From Rhodospirillales bacterium (lineage in GTDB: Bacteria > Pseudomonadota > Alphaproteobacteria > Rhodospirillales > Casp-alpha2): 9,348 bases of DNA. Numbering within the stretch: position 1 is the first letter of the stretch; the number at the start of each line of letters is the position of its first letter. The position numbers were made by a program, and so were the translations under genes. Below are positions 1 through 6,416 of this stretch, one piece after another. The stretch is taken from NCBI GenBank assembly GCA_028282185.1, contig JANQIJ010000381.1, positions 1 through 9,348 on the forward strand, given 5' to 3'. The notes under the pieces are model-generated. The model ran no database searches. It was not told where the DNA came from and saw only the letters and a list, made by a program, of their open reading frames with translations.

Positions 1-719
1 GCGGCGGCAAGACGGACGCGGGCAAACGGGGCACGCGGTTTTCCGGGCGCGGTCAAACCACCCGGGTAAAGACCGCCAAGGGCCGCAAGCTGTCATCGAA
101 ACGCTGGCTGGAACGGCAATTGAACGACCCCTATGTCGCCGAAGCCAAGGCACGGGGCTATCGATCGCGGGCCGCCTTCAAACTGGTCGAACTGGACCGC
201 ATGTTCGGCTTGCTCAGGAAAGGCCAGCGCGTGGTCGACCTGGGCGCCGCGCCGGGCGGCTGGACCCAGGTGGCGGCCGCGGCAGTCGGCGGCACGGGCC
301 AGGTCGTGGCCCTTGACCTGCAGGACATGGAGCCGGTCACGGGCGCGACGATTATCCATCAGGATTTCATGGACAGGGCGGCGCCGGACCGGATCACGGC
401 GGCGCTCGACGGTCCGGCCGACCTTGTATTGTCGGACATGGCGGCCCCGGCGACCGGCCATAGGCAGACCGACCACCTGAAGATCATGGCGCTCTGCGAC
501 GCGGCCTACGATTTCGCCCGGGATGTTCTGGCGCCCGGCGGCGGATTCGTCGCCAAGGTTCTGCAGGGCGGCACCGAACGCCAGCTTCTGGCCCGCATGA
601 AACGCGAATTCACCCGGGTCAAACACGCCAAGCCGCCGGCGAGCCGCGCCGATTCCGCCGAAATTTACGTCGTCGCGCTGGGTTTTCGCGGCCGGGAATC
701 CCCCGCATTCGATGGTTAA
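1..719 (+). CDS. rlmE: 23S rRNA (uridine-2'-O)-methyltransferase RlmE (FtsJ/RrmJ), 5' partial
   Basis: RlmE uses SAM to methylate the 2'-hydroxyl of a uridine in the A-loop of 23S rRNA (U2552 in E. coli), a late step in large-subunit assembly in the cytoplasm. The frame is open from position 3 to the window edge and encodes a basic Gly/Lys/Arg-rich N-terminal tail followed by SSKRWLERQ, so the true start lies upstream; the TTG at 120 is internal. SAM motif I is VVDLGAAPGGWTQ. All four residues matching the K-D-K-E catalytic set are visible: Lys in AAFKL (180-182), Asp in LSDMAAP (435-437), Lys in FVAKVLQGG (555-557) and Glu in SAEIYVV (660-662). The stop is TAA at 717-719. The basic extension is a feature I recall in alphaproteobacterial homologues. 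guaB follows after 95 bp with its own promoter, so the two are probably separate transcription units. Confidence 0.95.
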   Translation, partial: GGKTDAGKRGTRFSGRGQTTRVKTAKGRKLSSKRWLERQLNDPYVAEAKARGYRSRAAFKLVELDRMFGLLRKGQRVVDLGAAPGGWTQVAAAAVGGTGQVVALDLQDMEPVTGATIIHQDFMDRAAPDRITAALDGPADLVLSDMAAPATGHRQTDHLKIMALCDAAYDFARDVLAPGGGFVAKVLQGGTERQLLARMKREFTRVKHAKPPASRADSAEIYVVALGFRGRESPAFDG

Positions 720-751
720 CCCACGCCCGCGCCAAGCACCCAGTTAATTTC

Positions 752-779
752 TTGGCAAGGCCCCTTGCATGTGTATGAT
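752..779 (+). promoter_or_regulatory. Sigma70-like promoter for guaB
   Basis: TTGGCA (752-757; 5 of 6 to TTGACA) and TATGAT (774-779; 5 of 6 to TATAAT) are separated by 16 bp. Transcription would begin near 786, leaving a leader of about 29 nt before the guaB ATG at 815. A GAGG motif lies a few bases before the ATG. The call is by consensus match only; no operator or riboswitch could be made out in the short leader. Confidence 0.6.
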
Positions 780-814
780 GGGCCGCCAACTCGACCAAGA
801 CATATGAGGTTGGC

Positions 815-2293
815 ATGGCCGAACTGCGAGAAGCCCTGACATTCGACGACGTTCTCCTGGTTCCCGCCGCGTCCGCCGTGCTGCCCGCCGATGCCAGCAC
901 CGCGACACGCCTGACCCGCGATATCGACCTGCGCATACCACTCGTCTCAGCCGCCATGGACACGGTCACGGAAAGCCGTTTAGCCATCGCCATGGCGCAA
1001 GCCGGCGGCATGGGCGTTCTGCACAAGAACATGACGCCCGACGAACAGGCCGGCGAGGTCCGCAAGGTCAAGAAGTTCGAAAGCGGCATGGTCATCAATC
1101 CGATCACCATGTTCCCCGACCAGACCCTGGACGACGCCCTGCACATCAAGGAAACCACCGGGTTTTCCGGTCTGCCGGTGGTCGAGCGCGACACCGGCAA
1201 GCTGGTCGGCATCCTGACCAACCGCGACATCCGCTTTGCCGAAAACAGGGAACAGCCGATTTCCGAGTTGATGACCGAGAACCGGCCCGACCTGCCGTTG
1301 ATCACGGTCCATGAGAACGTCGCTCGTGACGAGGCCAAACGGTTGCTGCACAAGTACCGGATCGAGCGGCTGATCGTCGTCGACGCCGACTACCGCTGTA
1401 TCGGCCTGATCACCGTGAAGGACATCGAAAAGGAACAGGCCTATCCAGACGCCTGCAAGGACCCGCAGGGACGTTTGCGGGTCGCCGCCGCCACCGGGGT
1501 CGGCGACGACGGCCTGGCGCGGACTGAAGCTTTGATCGACGCCGAGGTCGACGTCGTCGTCGTCGATACCGCCCATGGCCATTCCCGGGGCGTTCTGGAT
1601 ACGGTGAACCGGATCAAGAAATTGTCGAATTCGACCCAGATCGTCGCCGGCAACGTGGCCACGCCGGACGGCGCCAAGGCGCTGATCGACGCCGGCGCGG
1701 ACGCCGTCAAGATCGGCATCGGCCCGGGCACGATCTGCACCACGCGGATGGTCGCCGGCGTCGGCATGCCACAGCTTTCGGCGATCATGGAATCGGCGGC
1801 GGCCTGCGAAAAAGCCGGCGTGCCCTGCATCGCCGACGGCGGCATCAAGTATTCCGGCGACGTCGCCAAGGCGATCGCCGCCGGCGCCGAGGCGGTGATG
1901 ATCGGCTCGCTGTTCGCCGGCACGGACGAAAGCCCCGGCGAAGTCTTCCTTTACCAGGGGCGGTCATTCAAATCCTATCGCGGCATGGGGTCGCTCGGCG
2001 CCATGGCGCGGGGCTCGGCCGACCGCTATTTCCAGGACGAGGTCTCGGACAATCTGAAACTGGTGCCCGAGGGGATCGAGGGCCGGGTGCCCTACCGCGG
2101 GCCGCTTGGCACCATCATTCATCAATTGGTCGGCGGCCTGAAGGCGGCCATGGGATATACCGGTTGCGCGACCGTTGCCGACCTGCGCGGCAAGACGGAA
2201 ATGCGCCGCATCACCGGCGCCGGCCTGCGCGAAAGCCATGTCCACGATGTGACGATTTCCCGCGAAGCCCCCAACTACCGCACCGGCAACTAA
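815..2293 (+). CDS. guaB: Inosine-5'-monophosphate dehydrogenase GuaB
   Basis: GuaB oxidises IMP to XMP with NAD+, the committed step of GMP synthesis; it acts in the cytoplasm as a tetramer or octamer. The 492-residue length is normal for bacterial IMPDH. The N-terminus (LTFDDVLLVP) starts the TIM barrel, which is interrupted at roughly residues 95-210 by two CBS repeats (one around GLPVV..LVGILTNRD, one around IERLIVVD..CIGLITVKDIEK). The barrel then resumes. The catalytic loop GIGPGTICTTR carries the nucleophile Cys308 (codon 1736-1738). VDTAHGHS and the phosphate-binding ADGGIKYSGD follow, then YQGRSFKSYRGMGS. The mobile flap has the Arg-Tyr pair in GRVPYRG. Nothing needed for activity is missing. 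The ATG at 815 is preceded by a GAGG motif and by a good promoter at 752-779. A flavoprotein gene follows 13 bp after the stop and is probably cotranscribed. Confidence 0.98.
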   Translation: MAELREALTFDDVLLVPAASAVLPADASTATRLTRDIDLRIPLVSAAMDTVTESRLAIAMAQAGGMGVLHKNMTPDEQAGEVRKVKKFESGMVINPITMFPDQTLDDALHIKETTGFSGLPVVERDTGKLVGILTNRDIRFAENREQPISELMTENRPDLPLITVHENVARDEAKRLLHKYRIERLIVVDADYRCIGLITVKDIEKEQAYPDACKDPQGRLRVAAATGVGDDGLARTEALIDAEVDVVVVDTAHGHSRGVLDTVNRIKKLSNSTQIVAGNVATPDGAKALIDAGADAVKIGIGPGTICTTRMVAGVGMPQLSAIMESAAACEKAGVPCIADGGIKYSGDVAKAIAAGAEAVMIGSLFAGTDESPGEVFLYQGRSFKSYRGMGSLGAMARGSADRYFQDEVSDNLKLVPEGIEGRVPYRGPLGTIIHQLVGGLKAAMGYTGCATVADLRGKTEMRRITGAGLRESHVHDVTISREAPNYRTGN

Positions 2294-2306
2294 ACCGCCG
2301 ACGGCC

Positions 2307-2918
2307 ATGGCACGGATCGACAGCATCGACGGATTGCGCCGGGTCTACCCGGCGGCCAAGGGGCGCACCCTGAAGAAGGTCATTCCGCGCCTGGAAATCC
2401 ATTCCCGCCGTTTCATCGAACTGTCGCCCTTCCTGCTGCTCTCGACCCAGGGACAGGACGGCGGCGCCGACGTCTCGCCCAAAGGCGACCGGCCGGGCTT
2501 CGTCCAGGTTCTCGACGACGAAACCATCACGATCCCCGACCGGCCGGGCAACAACCGTCTGGACGGATATCGGAACATCATCGAGAACCCGCATGTGGGA
2601 CTGATCTTCCTGGTCCCCGGGGTCAATGAGACGCTGCGTGTCAACGGCCTTGCGGAAATCCGCGACGACGAAGATCTCTGCGCCCGCTTCGAGGTCGACG
2701 GCAAACGGCCCCGCACGGTGCTGGTCGTGCGCATCGTCGAGGTCTTCCTGCATTGCGCCAAGGCTCTTGTCCGCTCAGGGCTGTGGGATCCGGCGGCGCA
2801 GGTCGAGCGTGCCGCCCTGCCGACCATGAGCCGGATGATCAACGACCAAGCCGGCCTTGACGGACCCGAGGAATCCCAGGCCGAGATGGAAGCCCGGTAC
2901 AAGAGCCAGCTGTATTAG
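2307..2918 (+). CDS. PPOX-type FMN flavoprotein (MSMEG_1061/DR2398-like)
   Basis: The 203-residue product resembles the pyridoxamine 5'-phosphate oxidase-like split-barrel family, in particular the group annotated as MSMEG_1061 or DR2398-like FMN-binding proteins. Members are cytoplasmic, probably dimeric flavin oxidoreductases or reductases; the physiological substrate is unknown. Visible family signatures are DVSPKGD (from residue 55) followed by GFV, the stretch IPDRPGNNRLD (residues 76-86), NPHVGLIFLVPG (94-105) and ETLRVNGLAEI (108-118). The C-terminal part (residues 140-203) is largely helical and charged. The ATG at 2307 is 13 bp after the guaB stop with no recognisable promoter or strong Shine-Dalgarno, suggesting cotranscription and perhaps translational coupling with guaB. 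A metabolic link to purine synthesis is not shown by anything in the protein. Family assignment is confident, function is not. Confidence 0.85.
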   Translation: MARIDSIDGLRRVYPAAKGRTLKKVIPRLEIHSRRFIELSPFLLLSTQGQDGGADVSPKGDRPGFVQVLDDETITIPDRPGNNRLDGYRNIIENPHVGLIFLVPGVNETLRVNGLAEIRDDEDLCARFEVDGKRPRTVLVVRIVEVFLHCAKALVRSGLWDPAAQVERAALPTMSRMINDQAGLDGPEESQAEMEARYKSQLY

Positions 2919-2938
2919 GCCCGCCGATCGACCGCCGC

Positions 2939-2953
2939 CGACGCTCGCCGTCG
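2939..2953. terminator. Weak hairpin between convergent genes, possible terminator
   Basis: The 51 bp separating the convergent stops (2918 and 2970) contain CGACG-CTCGC-CGTCG, a 5-bp stem with a 5-nt loop. There is no T-tract on either strand, so it is not a standard intrinsic terminator. It is the only hairpin of note at the meeting point of two transcription units, and may act with Rho or not at all. Confidence 0.2.
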
Positions 2954-2969
2954 CCCGCGCAATTCGCGC

Positions 2970-3488
2970 TCAGATTTTGAACTCGCGCGGATCGATGATG
3001 CGCGGCGGGAAGCGCGGCGCCTTCTGCGGCGGCACGGGGGGCGGCTTGATCTGAACGTTCAAATCGCCCCAATCGTCCGGTCCCGGCTTGATGAACGGAT
3101 TGGTGATGACAAGTACCGCGTTCTTCTTGACCGCGTCGTCCAGGCCCTCCTGCAGGCGCTCGGCCAGGGGCAGGCTCCAGGGAATGACGAAGTAGCGCGG
3201 CTCCGTTTGGCCCTCAAGGCGCAGCCACAGGTAGATCGACTTGCCCTCATCGAAATCGATGCCCAGCACGATCGCCTTGTCGCGGCCGCGCTCATACCAT
3301 TCAAAGGCCATGGGCTTGGGCTTGGACAGCAGTTCCACCAGCTGGACGTAGCCCAAGGGCGCCATCACCGCGACCAGGCCGACCGCCGTGAACCGCACCC
3401 AGGTCCGCCGGGGTGCCCAAACCGCCAGACCGCCGAGGAAGCCGGCAAGCAGCAGCATGGCGCCGAACAGGTAATAGATGATGTCCAT
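2970..3488 (-). CDS. Two-helix membrane protein with periplasmic domain, third gene of ExbB-like operon
   Basis: I do not recognise a named family for this 172-residue protein. It has two hydrophobic helices at about residues 5-25 and 31-54, joined by a basic turn (APRRTWVR). By the positive-inside rule the turn is cytoplasmic, placing the N-terminus and the C-terminal part in the periplasm. Residues 60-130 form a mixed alpha/beta segment with strands such as KAIVLGIDF, SIYLWLRL and PRYFVIPW, a helix LAERLQEGLDDAVKK and the strand AVLVITN. The tail (about 132-172) is proline-rich, with KPPPVPPQK and ending DPREFKI. The ATG at 3488 follows AAGGAGAG (3500-3493) by 4 nt, a strong Shine-Dalgarno. 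It lies 32 bp downstream of the ExbD-like gene, which suggests it belongs to the same complex, perhaps as a periplasmic or peptidoglycan-side partner. That role is inference. Confidence 0.75.
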   Translation of the reverse strand: MDIIYYLFGAMLLLAGFLGGLAVWAPRRTWVRFTAVGLVAVMAPLGYVQLVELLSKPKPMAFEWYERGRDKAIVLGIDFDEGKSIYLWLRLEGQTEPRYFVIPWSLPLAERLQEGLDDAVKKNAVLVITNPFIKPGPDDWGDLNVQIKPPPVPPQKAPRFPPRIIDPREFKI

Positions 3489-3520
3489 GGGACTCTCCTT
3501 TGCGCGTCAGGTCACGGGGC

Positions 3521-4123
3521 CTAACGAAGTTCCGTGATCAGCGGCTTGCGCAGCGTCGAAACGCTGTTCTCCACCAGGTCGCCCCGGTCGGTCAGGCGGA
3601 AGCGAAAGGCGGTCTCTTCCTGGTTCTTGCGGTACAGCTCGACCGTCGTCGCGGCGATCTGTTCGGTTTCCTCAAGCGGCCGTTTGACGCTGACCACAAC
3701 CTTGACCGGGACCCGCTCGCCTTCGGGAATGCGGCCGTACATATGCACGTTGACGACGTATTCGCCGGGCGGAATGCCCCGCGAATAGGTCATTTCGTAG
3801 TTCTCTTCCGTGGCGTCGCCTTCCAGGCCGAGATCGTCGCGCAACAGGTTGAACGTCGGGCCGCCTTGGTTCCAGAACCCGACCGGCAGTTCGCGCGGCG
3901 CCTTGACCCAAAGGTCGACGTCGTAAGGCATTTCGCTGGGCCAGTGCATTTCGACCATGACGTTGCCCGGCGCCTTGGCGTCCTCGGTCTCGTCCTGGGG
4001 CGGCTGCAGGTGCGGCAACAACATCACCACCATGGCGACGAAGCCGATCAAGGCCAACAGGATGACGTCGCGAAAGATCGTGCCGGAGGTCTCTTCCTCG
4101 TCGAAATAATCCAGTTCTTCCAC
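3521..4123 (-). CDS. ExbD-like single-helix protein with periplasmic beta-rich domain
   Basis: This 200-residue protein has the topology of ExbD/TolR/MotB: an acidic cytoplasmic N-terminus (residues 1-15), one membrane helix (about 19-37) and a periplasmic domain. At the start of the helix is FRDVILLALIGFVAMVV; Asp19 sits where ExbD and TolR carry their proton-binding Asp (compare the ExbD pattern F-x-D-V near its helix start). The periplasmic part differs from the usual ExbD domain. It begins VMVEMHWPSEMPYDVDLWV and includes GEYVVNVHMYG and a basic strand VPVKVVVSVKR, which resembles the beta-sandwich seen in YfaP/DUF2135-like proteins; this resemblance is by eye. Translation starts at GTG 4123-4121, with GGGAGA (4136-4131) 7 nt upstream, so the GTG is well supported. 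It lies 24 bp after the ExbB-like gene. I infer a stator-like partner of that channel; canonical ExbD or TolR is unlikely given the domain. Confidence 0.72.
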   Translation of the reverse strand: MEELDYFDEEETSGTIFRDVILLALIGFVAMVVMLLPHLQPPQDETEDAKAPGNVMVEMHWPSEMPYDVDLWVKAPRELPVGFWNQGGPTFNLLRDDLGLEGDATEENYEMTYSRGIPPGEYVVNVHMYGRIPEGERVPVKVVVSVKRPLEETEQIAATTVELYRKNQEETAFRFRLTDRGDLVENSVSTLRKPLITELR

Positions 4124-4147
4124 GCCGATGTCTCCCGCGCCCGCGTC

Positions 4148-4804
4148 CTATTCCGCGGCCTGCGGTTCGGCCACGCCCGGCAAACCCTGGGCCTGGGCCG
4201 GCATCGTCATCGCCGCGGTCAACAGGCGCACGGTGCCGCTCGCCAGGATGCGGTGATTGACGATCAACCAGACATACAGCACCGAACCGACCAAAGTCGT
4301 GTTGAGCGCCACGGACATGCCGTTGATCAGAGTCGCCACCATGTTGCCGACCTTGGCCGCGTCCGAGGCCGCATCCGGATCGACGCCGGAAAGGGCGATG
4401 ATGAAGCCGACGACGGTGCCGATCAATCCCAGGAACACCAGGGCGTTGGCGAAATGACGGACCACCACGATGCCGTTGGACAGGGTCAGTCGCAGCACCT
4501 GTTGGGCGCGGTCCGCGCCGCGCGCGTCTTCCCTGGCAACCGCCGCCAGGTAGATACCGGCCGGGCTGTCCGCCGCCGGACGGCCGTCGGCGACATCGTT
4601 CAATTGCCGGCTGGTTTGGAAAATCTTGAAACCGGCCAGGACCATGCCGTAGGCGAAGACCAGACAGATCAGACCGCTCAGTTCCGCCAGATGCGCGTAA
4701 ACCAAAGAATCCAGCCAGCCCTGAAAATAAGCCGCCACGGTCAAACCGGCGGCGATCAGGTTGACCAACATAAAATAGGCAACCAACAAATAACGTTCGT
4801 ACAT
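4148..4804 (-). CDS. MotA/TolQ/ExbB-family proton channel subunit
   Basis: The product is an inner-membrane protein of the MotA/TolQ/ExbB family, whose members form pentameric proton- or ion-driven motors around two copies of an ExbD/TolR/MotB-type partner. Four hydrophobic segments are visible at about residues 6-27, 42-62, 119-139 and 158-182, with a short polar loop (63-117) between the second and third. This layout is closer to MotA than to three-helix TolQ/ExbB. The third helix has FLGLIGTVVGFIIAL, the family signature with Thr130; the fourth has INGMSVALNTTLVGSVLYV, with Thr169/Thr170 matching the conserved pore Thr of ExbB/TolQ. A longer frame reaches to 4912, but GAGAGGA (4820-4814) lies 9 nt before ATG 4804 and directly abuts ATG 4813, so 4804 (218 residues) is preferred. 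It is the first gene of the reverse trio. It lacks neighbouring tolA/tolB or tonB genes here, so the partner system is unknown. Confidence 0.88.
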   Translation of the reverse strand: MYERYLLVAYFMLVNLIAAGLTVAAYFQGWLDSLVYAHLAELSGLICLVFAYGMVLAGFKIFQTSRQLNDVADGRPAADSPAGIYLAAVAREDARGADRAQQVLRLTLSNGIVVVRHFANALVFLGLIGTVVGFIIALSGVDPDAASDAAKVGNMVATLINGMSVALNTTLVGSVLYVWLIVNHRILASGTVRLLTAAMTMPAQAQGLPGVAEPQAAE

Positions 4805-4863
4805 TCGGCTCATTCCTCTCGGCGGCGTCGAAAGACCCCTGATTCGGCCGATCGCCAGATCCC

Positions 4864-4874
4864 GGGGTGACCCC
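4864..4874. repeat. Short perfect dyad GGGGTGACCCC in divergent region
   Basis: GGGGT (4864-4868) and ACCCC (4870-4874) are exact inverse complements around a single G. The element lies in the 268-bp region between the divergent ExbB-like and rsmB genes. It could be a regulator half-site pair. At this GC content an 11-bp dyad may also be chance. Confidence 0.3.
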
Positions 4875-4897
4875 TGGGTGTTCGCATGATTTGCCCC

Positions 4898-4928
4898 ATG
4901 ATATCCCGCCAACCGCGCGGCGTGTAAA
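4898..4928 (-). promoter_or_regulatory. Possible promoter for the reverse-strand ExbB-like operon
   Basis: On the reverse strand, TTTACA (4928-4923) and TATCAT (4903-4898) each match the sigma70 consensus at 5 of 6 positions. The 19-bp spacing is longer than ideal. Transcription would start near 4891 with a leader of about 87 nt. Nearby are two CATGAT copies (4885-4890, 4897-4902) and the dyad GGGGT-G-ACCCC (4864-4874), which would fall in the leader or early transcript and could be an operator. No promoter for the divergent rsmB gene stood out in 4925-5060. Confidence 0.3.
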
Positions 4929-5072
4929 CAAAACCCCGTTAGTCGCCGTGATTGGTCGCGCCGCCGGATTCACGCGGTGGGCCCTGCTTGTCGCTTGGCC
5001 CCGGCCGTCCCCGCTTGGTAACCTGCGCGGCAAAGAACAACCTTAAACGACCCGATCGACGAGGAGCCGGAC

Positions 5073-6407
5073 ATGACACCAGGCGCGCGCGTCCAGGCAA
5101 GCATCGAGCTTTTGAGCCAGATCGGCGCCGAGGCACAGGATCCCGGGACCGCCATCGACGGATATTTTCGGTCGCGGCGCTATGCCGGAGCGGGCGACCG
5201 GCGGGCAATCACGGGCCGGGTCTACGACAATCTGCGCCATCGGGCGCGTCTGGATTGGTGGATCGCGCGGACCGGGCTACCGATCGATCCCGATCCGCGC
5301 AGCCGGGTTCTCGCCCAACTGGCGGTCTATGATCGAACGTCGCCGGATGCACTGACCCGCCTGTTTACCGGCACACGCCATTGTCCGCCGCAAATGACCG
5401 ACGGCGAACGTGATCTGGCCGACTCGCTTTACGGCCGGCCGGCGATGCATGCGGAGATGCCGCAATGGGTGCGCCTGGAGTACCCGGCCTGGATGGCGCC
5501 GTCGTTGCAAGCGCTCTGGGGGCCGCGCCTTGAAACCGAACTGCAGGCCCTGGGCCAGACGGCCCCGGTGGACATTCGCGTGAATTCCTTGAAGGCGACC
5601 CGTGAGGCGGTCCAGGACGCGCTCGGCCAGGCCAAGATCGATACCGAAGCGACGCCGCTGTCGCCGATCGGCCTGCGCCTGACCGGACGCGCCCGTCTGG
5701 GCGGACTTAAGGCCTTCAAGAACGGCTGGTTCGAGGTCCAGGACGAAGGTTCGCAGGTCGTCTCCCTGCTGGTCGGGGCCGAGGCGGGCATGACCGTGGT
5801 CGATTATTGCGCCGGCGCCGGGGGCAAGACCCTGGCCTTGGTCGCGGCCATGGCCGCATCGTCGACGGACCAGGACCAGCGGGCCGGCCGGATCATTGCC
5901 TGCGACGTGTCACGTTATCGCATGGACCGAATGGCGCCGCGTCTCAAACGCGCCGGTGTCACCAACCTCCGCCGTCAAATCGTCACCGCGCGCGACGACA
6001 ACTGGGTCAAGGCCAACCGGGGCATGGCCGACCGGGTGCTCGCCGACGTGCCTTGTACCGGAACCGGCGCCTGGCGGCGCAACCTGGACGCCAAATGGCG
6101 TTTCCAACCGGAAGACCTGGCCGAACTGTTGGAAAGCCAACGCACGATCATGAAGCAGGCAGCCTCTCTGGTCGCCCCGAAAGGCCGTTTCGTCTATGCC
6201 ACCTGTTCGCTGTTGACCGAGGAGAACGAGGCGCAACTGGACTGGTTCCTAAAAAACATGCCAAGCTTTGCTCCCTGCCCGATCGAGAATGTCTGGGCCG
6301 AAACCATCGGCGGGACCGCGCCCGACAGCGGTTCCGGCTTGCGCCTGTCGCCGGCCTCGACCGGCACCGACGGGTTCTACTGTGCCGTCCTTGAACGAAC
6401 GAACTGA
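5073..6407 (+). CDS. rsmB: RsmB-family 16S rRNA cytosine-C5 methyltransferase
   Basis: This 444-residue protein belongs to the RsmB/NOP2/Sun family, which methylates C5 of a cytosine in rRNA with SAM (C967 of 16S rRNA for E. coli RsmB). Residues 1-140 form the NusB-like helical RNA-binding domain (RVQASIELL, FRSRRYAGAGDRRAITGRVYDNLR). Around 165-240 is the linker with the family signature DIRVNSLK and the strand pair ending in FEVQDEGSQ. The catalytic domain has motif I VVDYCAGAGGKTL and motif IV DVPCTGTGAWRRN, with Cys328 (codon 6054-6056). Motif VI YATCSLL carries the nucleophile Cys378 (6204-6206). Both cysteines needed for m5C catalysis and turnover are present. GAGGAG (5061-5066) lies 6 nt before the ATG. 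The next gene begins 9 bp after the stop. The family is certain; the exact target base is inferred from family membership. Confidence 0.93.
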   Translation: MTPGARVQASIELLSQIGAEAQDPGTAIDGYFRSRRYAGAGDRRAITGRVYDNLRHRARLDWWIARTGLPIDPDPRSRVLAQLAVYDRTSPDALTRLFTGTRHCPPQMTDGERDLADSLYGRPAMHAEMPQWVRLEYPAWMAPSLQALWGPRLETELQALGQTAPVDIRVNSLKATREAVQDALGQAKIDTEATPLSPIGLRLTGRARLGGLKAFKNGWFEVQDEGSQVVSLLVGAEAGMTVVDYCAGAGGKTLALVAAMAASSTDQDQRAGRIIACDVSRYRMDRMAPRLKRAGVTNLRRQIVTARDDNWVKANRGMADRVLADVPCTGTGAWRRNLDAKWRFQPEDLAELLESQRTIMKQAASLVAPKGRFVYATCSLLTEENEAQLDWFLKNMPSFAPCPIENVWAETIGGTAPDSGSGLRLSPASTGTDGFYCAVLERTN

Positions 6408-6416
6408 GCCTTGCCC

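Noticed and set aside
120..719. Starting rlmE at TTG 120
   Set aside because: The frame is open upstream to the window edge and encodes SSKRWLERQ and a basic tail expected in this family, so the gene is cut by the window.
2970..4804. Zorya-type anti-phage defence system (ZorA/ZorB-like)
   Set aside because: The ExbB-like protein lacks the long cytoplasmic tail of ZorA, the partner lacks an OmpA-like peptidoglycan-binding domain, and no helicase or nuclease gene is adjacent.
3500..4870. Long forward-strand open frame of 456 codons across the ExbB/ExbD-like genes
   Set aside because: It is antisense to two well-supported genes, has low-complexity Gln/His/Asp/Arg content typical of a shadow frame in GC-rich DNA, and no ribosome binding site or family motif.
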